A stretch of DNA of 64,000 nt. Origin: Hemibagrus wyckioides (lineage: Eukaryota; Chordata; Actinopteri; Siluriformes; Bagridae). The notes beneath the pieces were generated by a model, which saw nothing but the letters and a program-made list of their open reading frames with translations, searched no databases and was not told where the DNA came from. How positions within the stretch are numbered: the stretch's first letter is position 1; each line of letters opens with the position of its first letter. This document shows positions 1 to 12,456 of the stretch, one piece after another. The DNA lies in NCBI RefSeq assembly GCF_019097595.1, contig NC_080710.1, positions 27,043,280 to 27,107,279 of the forward strand. Direction: 5' to 3'. A program made the translations under genes and the position numbers.

Positions 1-157
1 TCACTCACGCATTCACTCACTCACTCACTCATTCACTCACTCATTCACTCACGCATTCACTCACTCACTCACTCATTCACTCACTCATTCACTCACCCAT
101 TCACTCACTCACTCACTCACTCACTCACTCATTCACTCACTCACTCGTTCACTCACC
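1..157. repeat. (TCAC)n microsatellite, interrupted
   Basis: Tetranucleotide array of TCAC with frequent CATT variants, running off the left window edge. It directly abuts copy A of a duplicated segment, suggesting array plus segment form a larger repeating unit. Confidence 0.95.
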
Positions 158-160
158 ACT

Positions 161-435
161 GAGTTTCCTCTAGGTCCACCTGATGTACAGGTGATTACAT
201 CATTTTCAGGAGAGAAAATCAACAACTCCTGCTGTGGTGCACAGGGACCAGTGAGACTCATTTGGAGTCTTTATACAGAAAGTGCAACTATATTTTCTTT
301 ATAGCACAATAATGTCTCTGTTTTTCTTTCTATTCACTGCTGCAGCAGGCTGTGAACATTTACTATGTGGAAGATATCTGTGCCAAATGGGTTTATACTT
401 TATAAATTTTGCACTTGGTGATGTGTTTCTGGTTT
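161..435 (+). repeat. Duplicated segment, copy A
   Basis: This stretch recurs at 686-971 in the same orientation with few substitutions and one short divergent patch (around 223-250 versus 770-800). Both copies begin GAGTTTCCTCTAGG and end near GTTTCTGGTTT. No coding potential is evident. I do not recognise the family. It may be a locally tandem-duplicated unit rather than a transposon, since I see no terminal repeats. Confidence 0.85.
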
Positions 436-523
436 CACTCACTCACTCATTCATTTACTCACTCACTCACTCGCTCACTCACTCACTCACTCACTCACTC
501 ACTCACTCACTCACTCACTCACA
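436..523. repeat. (TCAC)n microsatellite
   Basis: Begins exactly where copy A of the duplicated segment ends and resembles the array at 1-157 that precedes copy A. Confidence 0.95.
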
Positions 524-685
524 TAAGAATCTCTAAGATTGTAGATGAGTTCTACTACAACAACAATTAGCCATGCAAACAGTGACATCATTAATGTTAT
601 GTGCATTTCTGCTATTTTCTATGCCACTACATAGCAGAAGGTTTTTATTTCTTTTCACAAAAGGTGACAAGACGACCAAACCAGC

Positions 686-971
686 GAGTTTCCTCTAGGT
701 CCACCTGATGTACAGAGGATTACATCATTTTCAGGAGAGGAAATCAACATCTCCTGCTGTGATGCACAGGGACTAGTGAGTGAAAAACTTTGCTCCTTTG
801 AAGTGTTTATACAAAAAGTGCAGCTATATTTTCTTTATAGCACAATAATGTCTCTGTTTTTCTTTCTATTCGCTGCTGCAGCAGGCTGTGAACATTTACT
901 ATGTGGAAGATAGCTGTGCCAAATGGGTTTATACTTTATACATTTTGCACTTGGTGATATGTTTCTGGTTT
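686..971 (+). repeat. Duplicated segment, copy B
   Basis: Second copy of the segment at 161-435. Unlike copy A it is not followed by a (TCAC)n array: the sequence runs on into TCTGTATTGGTG. Confidence 0.85.
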
Positions 972-2399
972 CTGTATTGGTGTCTAATAGTCTGCTTTAA
1001 TATTTCAGTCGTCCAGCTGAGTGTTATTATTATTTGAAGAGAATAGCTATCTTGACTGCCAGGGCACCAATATCCCCGGCTCCCATTTAATACAGCTATT
1101 CAGGTCATAGCATTAATAACACTCGGTTATTCAATCCACAACAATTCGAACCAGCAAATTAGTACACACAGGAAAGGTCTTATTTCCTATTATTTTCTCT
1201 CATTTATTTGCAATCACACGTCTCAAACGAGTAAAGTGCTCTACACATTCTGTGCAACATGATCATGGTAAATAAACACGACTTACAAAAATGTTACGCC
1301 TTTGTTTTATATTTATGGGCTAGATTATCTTCAGAATGACAAAAGACATCTAAAATACATATCCTTTGTCTGGTTTTCTTCCTGTCTGTCACGGCTGGTT
1401 GCATCACATTGCCGCTGATGGAACTTGGTTTGGTTAAAGAACTTTCTTTGGGCAATTTAGTAAAACCTATCACATCTACATGCATGTTCTTCACCATCAA
1501 GAAGAAACCAGAACACTGGAAGAAACCCATATAAAGACTGAGAAAACATGTAAAGCCTGATCAAACCCGGGACCCTGGATCTGTAAAGTGGCAACGCTGA
1601 TCATTATGCTGCTGTGCTTTTAATTCATTTTTCTGGTAACTAATTAAAACTGTCACGGTCTTGAGCTCATCTATAAAACCTCTTTCTGAGTGCCACATCT
1701 GCGACTCATCATCGTTTATCAAAATAACACACACGTCATGCTTCGAAGGAAGATTTATTTTTGTTTAAAGTCAACTTCGCTGGTAATCACAGGATGCAGC
1801 CTGCTTGTGCTAATGAATTGTGGGATCGTTTTTAAGAAAGAGTTGCATATTCTTTTTCGAACTTGTGAACAATCATAGTTGTATGATTATAGTGATTTTG
1901 GAGGCAGAAAGGGCATGCACTTCTTATTTATTGTTAGTTTCGGAGTCCTGTTCAGTTCTGCCAATACATGGAAGTGAATGAAGACAGATGTGTGTTCATT
2001 CAGGACGCATCTGTCATCATTCACAGTATAGAAGGACTTTTTATGCCACTTTGTAGATATAAATATATTTTAAATGGATAAAATATATAGGAGAAATAAT
2101 TCATTTCATCTTTCTGTTGCAAGTCATAAATTTAGTACTAGGGTTTGACTACATTAGGTGTTTCTGCATGCGCATTTTCCTCAATCCGAATGAATTCAAT
2201 CCAAGAGCAAAATACTCTTTAGAAGTACTTGTGATGCACCATTTAAGCACACATTTGCAATCCAATGCAAATATGCATTTGTATGTGTATTATATATTCT
2301 GAACATAACTTCAGCACAAACAGAAGGACCCAGGACCCACCACGGTCACCTTGGACATTAATGCACACACGACTCAGACAGCCATTCTACACCTGCACC
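972..2399. other. Stretch without recognisable feature
   Basis: No ORF with gene-like composition, no tandem repeat and no familiar repeat was seen. Confidence 0.5.
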
Positions 2400-2580
2400 T
2401 TTTCTTACCCTCCTACCTCAAACTTGTGAGCTGTGTGCTGGTCCACTTAATGTACAGTTTTCACCTGCAGTGAATGTAGCATTTGTAATTTGATATTTAC
2501 ATGACTATGCAGCAATACACCAAATTCCTTGTACATGTAAAACCCACAGTACTTGGCAATAAAGCTGGTTCTGATTCTGG
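2400..2580 (+). mobile_element. Non-LTR retroposon 3' tail fragment
   Basis: The end of the stretch, CTTGGCAATAAAGCTGGTTC followed by TGATTCTGG, resembles the 3' tails of fish L2/CR1-type LINEs, which end in an AATAAAGCTGATTCTG-like repeat. No reverse transcriptase remains. The family name is by resemblance only. Confidence 0.5.
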
Positions 2581-2599
2581 TAAGAGCAGAGAGTGTCTT

Positions 2600-2776
2600 G
2601 TTCACACCATTACACTGCACAAGGTATTTTTTCATCACAGGGACTTTTTCCTTGACACCATTTTCTTCCCCCTTCTCCCTTCTCTGTTTCCCTACTTTTG
2701 TAAAGCTGCTTTGAGACAAAGTCCATTGTAAAAGGCACTATAGAAATAAATTGAATTGAAATTGAATTGAATTAAA
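2600..2776 (+). mobile_element. Short fish retroposon tail with (TTGAA)n end
   Basis: Contains AAAGCTGCTTTGAGACAAAG, then TCCATTGTAAAAGGCACTAT, and ends in an ATTGAA-type pentanucleotide tail. The same core appears at 61655-61960 (plus) and, reversed, at 3845-3990, 41783-42030 and 60020-60230. A directional simple-repeat tail fits a LINE/SINE-type 3' end. Confidence 0.6.
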
Positions 2777-3052
2777 CATATTGAAAAATTAGTCGGATTC
2801 AAGGATTTGACGTGACTCGGATTCACTTTTTGGATATCCTTTTTCCTATTTAATTGATTATTTCAGATCTACACCAACCCTTTAAACTGCTCTGTAATTA
2901 TCTAGTCCGGTTATTAGCAGATTATTTGACTATAGTTGAACTTACTGATTGCCAGTATTACATGACTGCAATATATTTTATCAGTTACATTTAAATTATA
3001 CAATGAATTAAATTGTAGTTAAAAAGCTATGGTTTTTATGATGATGGTGATG

Positions 3053-3054
3053 AT

Positions 3055-3101
<47 letters not shown>

Positions 3102-3108
3102 TTAATTA

Positions 3109-3155
<47 letters not shown>
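3053..3155. repeat. (TTTA)n followed by (TTA)n
   Basis: Compound microsatellite: TTTA units followed by ATT units with an ATTAATTA transition. Confidence 0.95.
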
Positions 3156-3156
<1 letters not shown>

Positions 3157-3844
3157 CTGGAATACATAAATGACTGGTCACACTGATAAATTGTTCATAA
3201 CAAGTACATAACACTAGTAAGCTTTTGTTTTTGTTTAACAGAGAGTTATTCAGATGATTGAACATGCTTTAGTGTAGTGTAATTAAACTTCATGTACCAT
3301 GGAAAATGAATGAATTCATTTGCCCAGTAGGAGGGGTAATGGGACTTCACATCCACTAGATGGCATACAGGTAAAAGGATAAAATCTCACTGCAGACTAC
3401 TCTTTTTTCTTAAATAAAGCTTATTTATAACCAGGTTTATCATTATGTCTTGGCTTATGTGTAATAATTGAAAACTTTAGTCTTTCGCTCTTTCCCAGAA
3501 TGACTTTTTTTAGGGCAAATGGGCAACAAATCCCATCCACCCTGGTCCAAGACTTGCTCAGTTATGGATTGACCTTTAGAAGTGAAAAAATAGAGTTTGG
3601 ATTACAGATGTACCTTCTATTGATTTTAATGTTTCTTATTTCAAGTAATAGATGTCATGATCCTTCTCTCCTCTCTCTCTCTCTCTTCATTATAAAGGTT
3701 GATGAACAAGTCTGCTAAAAATATACGACAGGCTGCAAAGTTACATGAAAAAGTATAAACAGCAGATTCTCTAAGGATATAAAGAACCTGGACTACTAAT
3801 GCTGGTTTAACACACATTCACTCACTGACACATACAATTTAATG

Positions 3845-3990
3845 AAGTTGAAATTCATGTGTATTTATTTAACAATGGCCATTGTTTTTCTCAGGGAGAT
3901 GACTTGAGGAAGAATCCTTGGGAGGAACCAGACTCAAAAGGGAACCTGTCCTCATCTGGGTGACACCGGATAGTGGAATATTGTAAATAA
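3845..3990 (-). mobile_element. Short fish retroposon fragment, reversed
   Basis: Contains GAGGAAGAATCCTTGGGAGG and a CCTCATCTGGGTGACACCGG block, the reverse complement of the GTGTCACCCAAATGAGGATG and CAAGGTTTCTTCCTCAT region of the copy at 61655-61960. Confidence 0.55.
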
Positions 3991-4179
3991 TTTCCTTTCT
4001 TTAATCGTACACTAACCAGGAGCCTTTAAGCAACTTATGAGTATGAGCATCAGTGTCATTTCTAAATTCATTTCAGTTTTCACATAAATTTCTTCATGCC
4101 AAAGCCATCAAATGTTCATGTATGTTCACACATGACACTTATGAATCAATTTATCTTAGTCAATCCACTTGTGTGTTAT

Positions 4180-4605
4180 TAAGAGTTTTGAGGAAACAAA
4201 GTACGAGAACGTGCACAAACACTCCCACCAGAGCTCAGGCTCCAACTGGAGACCCTGAAGTTGTGAGGCAGCATTGCTACTCATGGTGCCACCGTGCTGC
4301 CTGCTAAATAATTAATATCAAACAGAGTGCTCCAGGGTTGCTGTATGATTCCTGAGCTTGGGTTACTGACGGTGTAGAGTTTTGCATGTTTACCCCATTG
4401 CCATGTTGGATCCATTCACCTCCTAAAAATATGATATGTTAGATGATTGCTCCTAGGTGTCAATGAGTGCATTATTGTGTGTGTGTACAGTGCTTTGGTG
4501 TCAATTCAGGCATTACACCCAGTGTTCCCAGGACATGCTCTGGATGCACCGTGGCCTGGTCCAGGATAAAGCGCTTACTGAATATAAATGAATTAATTAG
4601 TAGAA
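4180..4605 (-). repeat. Interspersed fish repeat, reversed and decayed
   Basis: Includes GTTGTGAGGCAGCATTGCTA and later GTGGCCTGGTCCAGGATAAA followed by AATATAAATGAAT. These match in outline the blocks at 38470-38720 and 53040-53460 and, in the other direction, 6236-6425 and 54377-54690. The junction between the two halves (about 4305-4320) may be a rearrangement. No coding potential. Confidence 0.45.
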
Positions 4606-4913
4606 AAATGGCAGGTAATAGTTTTCCTTCAATTTTGAGTTGCTGGAACAAAGACCTTGGAAAAATGAATTAACTTCACTGTATTTTTAATTAAGGTGAT
4701 AAATTACTTTTTACAGTGTAGTGACAGACAGAGTATAATAGCCGTGGTGTAATTTGAATGGCACCGGCACAAAAAAGAGGCATGTTTCAGAACTGCAACA
4801 AACCATTGAAGCACATTGTCACCGTTCTATATAAAAGCACTTTAAGGGGTAAAAAATTTTGAAGAACCCATTTTCGCCCAAGTGTTTCCTCTTCCACATG
4901 CTGTTGATCCATG

Positions 4914-4937
4914 TACACACACACACACACACACACA

Positions 4938-4970
<33 letters not shown>
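4914..4970. repeat. (CA)n microsatellite
   Basis: CA dinucleotide array interrupted by CGCG near 4938. Confidence 0.95.
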
Positions 4971-4973
<3 letters not shown>

Positions 4974-5377
4974 TAGCTAAGTAGTGTCTTGTTGCCCAGC
5001 CTCTTGACAGACAGATGGGTGTTGAAGATGAAGTTCTGGGTTTTGGGTGATGGTTCCTGCCACTCAGCTCATTTTCCAATCACTGCAGCTGCAACTGAGT
5101 TTCTCTGCCAAATAACTTCAGTGTCAATCCAGAGCTAGGATCGATGTTATTGAATATAAAACGTTGCCTTGGGGTAAGAGGAATAAAAGTAGAAAACCAA
5201 GGCATAGCTACCTCTTGTTAAGTCTACAGAGCCTCTCAGTGAAAATGCTGTACAGTGTGGCTTATCAGATATTTATTATCTTTATTAAGAAGAAATACAA
5301 TACCTACAGACATTTTGGGGAGAAAAAAACAGCACTGTGACTGTACTGTAAATAAAATCCAGGTTCAGGAAAGACAA

Positions 5378-5380
<3 letters not shown>

Positions 5381-5410
<30 letters not shown>
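5381..5410. repeat. (TC)n microsatellite
   Basis: Pure TC array of about 15 units. Confidence 0.95.
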
Positions 5411-5414
<4 letters not shown>

Positions 5415-6235
5415 TTCTTTCGGCTGCTTTTGTCTTAACCTCTTTCTCTTCATATCTAGTTGTGGCCATGATGAAACAATAAGTTTTGCTTCTCAGGACA
5501 CACACGACTGGTTGACCTTTACACATAACGTCCTTCTTGTTATACTATGTAGAAAATAAAGCATTGTATATCAAAGTTAAGGTAAAACCGCTCAATTATT
5601 TTCCTGTATAAACCGCTGAATTATTTCCCTGTATATATCAGCTTTGACCAAACAGCTCCATCCATTTTGCTGAGCAAAAATACCAAGATAGATCAAATTA
5701 GTTAATAATCACTAATTAAAAACAATAACTGACCATGTCTAGTCTCTTCTATTTTGGAAAGAATTTGCAGTGTATAAGGGTAATGACTTGATAATCTCAC
5801 TATCCAGGATCTGTCTTGAGGCAGGATTTCTTGCCACTGTGACTTTTGGCACCTTAAAGATCTAAATAAAGATCTACATCCAGATTTGTGTAAAACTGCA
5901 TTGTAAAACAATGAGATAAGGATACACTAGCTATAGCAGCTCTATGCAACTTCAACTGGCTCTCTCATACTTTTCAGTTACCAAGACAACAGCAAAACTC
6001 CTTGTTTCTGTCAAGCTATATCAGGTTCCTTAATATAAAGGGGAAAAAAACAGCAGAAATAACAAAAATAGAAACAACAACAACAAAAAAAGAAGATAAA
6101 TTAAGTTTTATGAATTATGAAAGTATTATGACTTTACACTAGGGAAATAAATACTACCGGCAAATATCTAAGACATTACAAAGCAGATCTATAGCTATAA
6201 AAGTCTAGGGACTACTAGAAACCTTCTCTGTAATT

Positions 6236-6425
6236 CATCGCAGGGCACACACACACACACACACACACTAAGAACAATTTCAAGGTGCCAGTTAGCCTAC
6301 AATGTGTGTCTTTGGACTGGCAGAGGAAACCAGAATACCTAGAGGAAAGCATGAACTTTCACAAACTGTGCACATGAGGCAGGGATGGGAATCAAACCCC
6401 CACCTTTGAGGCAAATAATACATTC
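6236..6425 (+). repeat. Interspersed fish repeat with internal (CA)n
   Basis: Contains TCGCAGGGCACACACAC, a GTGTGTCTTTGGACTGGCAG block and GAGGAAACCAGAATACC. The same order of blocks is found at 54377-54690 (CATGTCTTTGGACAGGAAG then GAAACCAGAGTGCCTGG). The CA array at 6246-6269 sits inside the element. Confidence 0.55.
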
Positions 6426-6490
6426 TTATATAACATTTCTTGATGTTCTATGTTTTAGAGAGTTTCAGTGAAATACAACAAACAGAATAA

Positions 6491-6491
6491 C

Positions 6492-6524
<33 letters not shown>

Positions 6525-6530
6525 GAGAGA
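6491..6530. repeat. (GA)n microsatellite
   Basis: GA array with one GATA interruption. Confidence 0.95.
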
Positions 6531-7041
6531 TCGCTTAGATTGCAGATGAGACAAAATAGTCTGACTGCAAATTGTACTGGATTTAGAGCATCTTTTGTCT
6601 TTTTTCTTTTGCATTACATCACAATGTATGTTTTTTTGCTTTTGGCTACCTAGCATGGTTCGAAATGAAACCCTTTCCGATAGGGAAACATTCTGTTTAC
6701 CAGTGCATCTCTTTTGTCTGTCCATCCGTCTCTCCTTTCATCATTCTCTTTGTTGTATTTCACTGAAACGGCCTCACATGGAGAAACCAACATGCAAACA
6801 TCAAATGCTATACTTCAACACTGCACCAAAACCACTCCTCGTGGCACATCACTTCTGGGAGTAGAAATAATTTTTCACACCTGAATGCAGACTGAGGGTA
6901 TGCTGCTCTTTTCAAAACACTATCTCAGACAAGGCTGGTTAATTCTGCAAGATGCATACCACTGTATAACACTGAATAAGAGAATGTGAGTGTAAAAAAG
7001 AAGAGAGATGGTTTTGCTCAGGGGGATATGAAGGATATGCA

Positions 7042-7074
<33 letters not shown>

Positions 7075-8000
7075 TGTGTGTCTCACTGGAGCGTTAAGAA
7101 AAGAGTGCATAAGCACTTTCTCAGCACCTGTCAAACCTGTTCTCCAGCTGCATCTGCTCTCCCTGGTGTCTTTCAGCTGTCAGTTATGTGTTTCCAAACT
7201 ACCTCACACAGCACAAAACTTACACTACACTTCTGCTTCTCTTTCGGCAATGAACTTCTACCTGACACACACACACACACACATTTGTCCTGTCCTTGTG
7301 AGGTCCTTTTATTTGCATCATTATTAATGCTATTCCTATACCTAAATCTAATCACAACCTTGACATCAGCAACCAAAAGGAGACTGCTTGTCTCTTGTCG
7401 CTTTTTGTTTTTTTATTTTTTTCAGTTGAAGTCATTTGTTTTTTAAAGACTTTAAGTCTCACAAACTGGCTCAACAAAACAAAACACAACACACACAGAT
7501 TAGCATATGCATCGCTGCCTCATCTCTCCTATCTCATAGGCATACCGTCTCTCTCGTATCTCCCATACACATTATTTCTGTCTTAGACTGAGTTGTGTTT
7601 TACTTTATCCCTCAGACTGGCATTCACGTCATTCCCATAGCTCTTTGTGCAGAAAGTAGTTTGGTCTCATTGCAACAGCACAAACTCCTGATGCTCGTAA
7701 TATTTTATAGGATTCGACAACTCCAACTTTGTGATATATGAGTAAAGCTGTTACTGTCCCAACGGCGAGAGACAAAAGCCTGCTGTGCTCATATCAAATT
7801 GGATTTTTTTCTTTTAAGTGATATCCAACTTTACATAACAAGTCAGCATAATTTCCTGTCAGCATAATTTAGCCGAAATGACCGCATCAGCATGTAAACG
7901 TGGTAGCAATCAGAACATCTGGTGCCTTTCATTTTTATTTGCTTATTTGTTCTGATTTTACTTTAAGGAAGAAATCGATCAGATACATCTGATTACTGTG

Positions 8001-8003
<3 letters not shown>
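6531..8003. other. Non-coding stretch
   Basis: Holds a (TG)n at 7042-7081 and a short (CA)n at 7264-7283. The open frames across it are driven by these repeats and show no protein-like composition. Confidence 0.5.
7042..7081. repeat. (TG)n microsatellite
   Basis: TG array broken by a TATATATA segment. Confidence 0.95.

Positions 8004-8031
<28 letters not shown>
8004..8031. repeat. (TA)n microsatellite
   Basis: Pure TA array of about 14 units. Confidence 0.95.
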
Positions 8032-8034
<3 letters not shown>

Positions 8035-8238
8035 ATTGTGGTTAGATACTCGACAATCAGATTTTATAAGCTGGATTCATATTTGTCTTTTGAATGCTAG
8101 AGAATACTGCTATGCTACTTTACTACTATTCAGAATACATTACCCTTAAATGTTAACCAGGCTCCATCATTACGAAAATAATAAAAGAAAATCACTTTTA
8201 TTATTTGCTTATTTTAACTCACGGTTACTTTTATATTA

Positions 8239-8286
8239 TTATGATTATGATTATGATTATGATTATTGTTGTTGTTGTTGTTGTAG
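8239..8286. repeat. (GATTAT)n and (GTT)n
   Basis: Short compound array: about five ATGATT units followed by GTT/TTG triplets. Confidence 0.85.
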
Positions 8287-8418
8287 TTTCATTTTAATTA
8301 TTTGCCTATACTGCTAATTTATTTTTATGGTTTTTTTTACTGCTTTTTTTTAATGTCTGAAAGTACAAACGTATTATTTAGATTATTAGGGTATTATTAG
8401 AAGTATTAGGCATTACAG

Positions 8419-8420
<2 letters not shown>

Positions 8421-8485
<65 letters not shown>
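8421..8485. repeat. (TAA)n microsatellite
   Basis: Pure TAA trinucleotide array of about 21 units. Confidence 0.95.
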
Positions 8486-8486
<1 letters not shown>

Positions 8487-9389
8487 AGCAACAACAACTT
8501 TCACAGAAACCTATATTAATGTTTATAAAGTCTTACTGCAAAGACTGCAGTTTAGATGTTGGATTTATGCAAATTTCTAAAGATTTTTCTTGACATTAAG
8601 TTAAGTGAACCACAGTCAACTACTGTACTGTAATTGTAATGATCCAATAAAATTTGTATATTTCTGCACAAAAAATATACAGTAATGATTTGAGTTATCG
8701 TCAATTTGTCCAAAAAAAAAAAATAGTGAAAGAAAAGGGATAGAAATGTTTATGTATATTTATTCCACTTGCAAGGCATCATGTAGATCTATGAACACTG
8801 ACCTTGAATAAAATCTTTAATAAACTATAGCATATAAAGAAACAGGTCTAGCAGCATGAGTGCCAAGAGGTAAGTGTTATTCATAATCAGGTGATTGAGT
8901 TTCACTGGAGGTCATGTGAGGAGGTTGTGGGCTGAGGAATTGTAGTCCCAGTTGTGATTGTGTAATCAGTCATTTCTTGCAGTATTATATGATTATGGTC
9001 AGATCTTTATGTTCAGCTTGGTCTGACTGCTAAGTTACACAGTAAGCTAAAAAATATTCTCACTGTCAAATCCTGCGTCACCAATATAATGTGTCTTTTT
9101 CTGTAAATATTGGTTGTCTTACTGGGGGGACATGCAATTTGTGTTTAAAATTGTATTGCTAAATAATATGAAGTAATAACACTCAGGCCAATGAGGCACA
9201 TAGTACTAAATAATTAAGGGAACATAAGTAATATATGCCAATAAACAAACAAATAAAACTACTACTACTACTAATAATAATTATAATAATAATAACAAAA
9301 CTAGAAGAAAAGCACCATATCGACATACAGTAAGATACAAAATGTTTTAGCCATCATTTTAACACAGTGCAATTACAATTCAAACATTC
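8486..9389. other. Stretch without recognisable feature
   Basis: AT-rich, with a short ACTACTAATAATAAT patch near 9256-9292. No gene or familiar element was seen. Confidence 0.5.
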
Positions 9390-9830
9390 AGATTCATACA
9401 GGTCAAGAGCTTAAGTTAATGTTCATACCAGAGGTCAGAATTGGGGGGTGAAGGGGTGATCTCAGTCACTGTGGTATGGTGGATGGTGGCAGATAGGCTG
9501 GTTTGAATATTTCAGAAGCTGCTTATCTTCTTGGAATTTCCACCCACAACAGTGTGTACAGTTTGGACAGAAAAACATTCAGTGAGCAACATTTGTGTGG
9601 GTGGAATTGTTGACTTGTTGATAGAGGGGGTCAGAGAAGACTGGGTAGAAATGACAGCAAGGCTACAGTCACTTAAATAACCACTGTTTACAAGCGTGGT
9701 GAGTAGAAAAGTATCTCCGAATGCACAGCATGACAAATCTTGAGGTGTTTGAGGTAGAAGCAGCTTGTTTGGTTCAGCTTAGAACAGAAATGTGAGGCTA
9801 CCATTAGAAAGCCATTGCATGGAATCCTCC
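9390..9830 (+). mobile_element. Decayed Tc1-like element fragment, family A
   Basis: Carries GGCTGGTTTGAATATTTCAG, a CCCACAACAGTGTG block, GTGGGTGGAATTGTTGAC and CAAGCGTGGTGAGTAGAAAAG. The same ordered blocks occur at 10552-11060, 13574-13758 and 27590-28015. They correspond to the 5' region and the transposase N-terminal part of a widespread fish Tc1 family whose ends read CTCACTGTCCAC. Both ends are missing and the frame is broken. Confidence 0.6.
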
Positions 9831-10551
9831 AATCTTCTCTATATAGAAAACATTTATTTAACGTGATTAATATTTTAATTATGGATAAATGGATGGAGGA
9901 CTCCAACAAAATTGTATTGTTGTATGGTTGCGTTGTAGTATTGTTGTATTGTGGATTGTAAAGGGCTGCAGAACCTGAGTTTACTGTAAGCACGTGTTTT
10001 TCTCAGAAGGAAATAATGACATAAATTCTAGTGTGTTTGCTGTCACAACCCCTGTAGTGTCTTCCCTTCATGCTGATAATCAAGGTTATACTGAAGAGAC
10101 TGTGAGGGCATAAACAGTGTGTTTGTATTCAGAGCACACACTCGCTGTTGCAGTTTGCAGCCATAACAAACTGCTGAAACAGTTGAGATGTGTGACAGAC
10201 TATAAAATGGGACACGTTTGGACTTTTTCTTTTTAGTAGAATGGAGATGGAGCTGATGACCAAACCTGAGAGAAAGCATAGAGTAATGAGCAAATCAATG
10301 TCATGGTCCAGTGCTCATGACACAAAACTTATTCACACATTAACACAGAAAAAAAAATCCGATTAAGAGTTTTCTAGTATAAACAAGATTAAGAGCTAAT
10401 CAAGAATTTGTTTTACATCAAGGTTTTAATTTTAGTCGTTAAAAACCTTAACCTATGATTAAAACCTGGACTTGGGATTAATCCTGATTGTCTGCATGGT
10501 GAATTTGCTAATCTTAAAAAGATATACAAACTTTCGAAATGATATTATATA
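9831..10551. other. Stretch without recognisable feature
   Basis: No repeats or gene-like open frames were seen between the two Tc1 fragments. Confidence 0.45.
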
Positions 10552-11060
<509 letters not shown>

Positions 11061-11612
11061 GAAAACCAAAAACGAAAAGGCTAACTTAATTAAACATAAA
11101 TAAAGTGACCTCAAGTTGCTTTTTCAAATTAGATGGAGCTCAAGCCTTTTAGGGAGGCAAAGGAGACACCTCATTGTTCTCAAGACTTTGTTTACTACAG
11201 CATATTGAAATGTTTTATTGAAGTAGGGCAACATGTGCTGTTTTTACAGGCTGAATCTGTAGACGTGTGGCTTGTTCATCTTCAAATGCTAACTACATTG
11301 TGTAGCATGAGATGCTTTTTAATATGGCTCAAATTTCTTGGATGAAAACTGACTAAACATTTTACACATACGGCTTCTATGACATCACATGGAGACACTA
11401 CAATGAGGCTTGTATTTAAATGCCTGTTATAGAGTTATATTTCTTGTCAGTAATGTATGTAAATGCAGGTATAATTCAGTAGTGTTGTAAGTCTTTAAAC
11501 TGTGATCTTCTCACTTTTCAGCTAAGCAGAATTTGAAAAGGTAGAGCTTTATTCTGTTTGAGATACATGAAAGAAAAACATATTTCTCTTCAGGAAAGTT
11601 TGTAGCTCACAG

Positions 11613-11615
<3 letters not shown>

Positions 11616-11670
<55 letters not shown>
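11616..11670. repeat. (TA)n then (GT)n
   Basis: TA array of about 24 units followed by a short GTGTGT. Confidence 0.95.
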
Positions 11671-12052
11671 ACAGATGAAAAAAGTCAAAATCTGTCCACA
11701 TGAATGCTTTTCCCCGGTAACCACGCATGATGGACCTCATATCTTTTCCCCCTAACCAAAAGCATAAACTCTCTGCAAGTTCAACACAAGAATATATCAA
11801 GTCTCACTGAAATATATGTCCATTAACAGGTCAGTACTAAATTAAAACCTTTCTGTTGTCACAAAGCCTCTACATATGTGCATTAAAGCTCTCAAAAGGG
11901 TCATGCTGTGTGCCACTCACATGAAAATGGACTGTTGAGTACAAACAGCAGGACTCGATCCACTGATCTTTGTGATTTATAATTATGGACAAGCTGCTGA
12001 TTGCACCTGTCTGCACAAGTCACATCTCCAGTGCTCTGCTCTCTGAGACAGG

Positions 12053-12054
<2 letters not shown>

Positions 12055-12124
<70 letters not shown>
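12055..12124. repeat. (GA)n microsatellite
   Basis: GA array with AAGAGAAA interruptions, followed by a poly-A run. Confidence 0.95.
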
Positions 12125-12125
<1 letters not shown>

Positions 12126-12412
12126 AAAAAAAAAAAAATCCGCCCCTGTGATGATGATGATGCTGTTTTTCAAAGTGAGGCAGCTAAATTGGCTTTGCCA
12201 TAGCCCTTAATTAAAGCCAGCAATGAAGGCCAGCGTGTACTTGACCTTCAGGAAGTTTTATTTTTCTCAAAGGTCTGCTAATTGCAGAGTTGACATCTGC
12301 ACACTCACAGCTGTTTACCACAGGATAGAAATTCAACTGTCATAGAGACATGTTCATGGTTTAATCACTCAGAATGTAATTAAACCTTTACTTATGGAAT
12401 AGATGGAAATCA

Positions 12413-12421
12413 TTATATATA

Positions 12422-12454
<33 letters not shown>
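12413..12454. repeat. (TA)n array abutting a Tc1-like element
   Basis: TA array with a CTG interruption. It directly precedes the Tc1-like copy at 12455-13463, which inserts at TA in this superfamily. Confidence 0.9.

Positions 12455-12456
<2 letters not shown>

Larger units (their letters stand above)
4606..6235. other. Non-coding stretch with CA and CT arrays
   Basis: Holds the (CA)n at 4914-4970 and the (CT)n at 5381-5410. Otherwise no gene or recognisable element was seen. Confidence 0.5.
11061..12412. other. Non-coding stretch with TA and GA arrays
   Basis: Contains the arrays at 11616-11670 and 12055-12124. No gene was seen. Confidence 0.5.

Noticed and set aside
11901..12210. Open frames rich in SLSLSL or RERERE
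   Set aside because: Translation of a (GA)n/(CT)n microsatellite. The same applies near 6465, 22880, 44447 and 44760.
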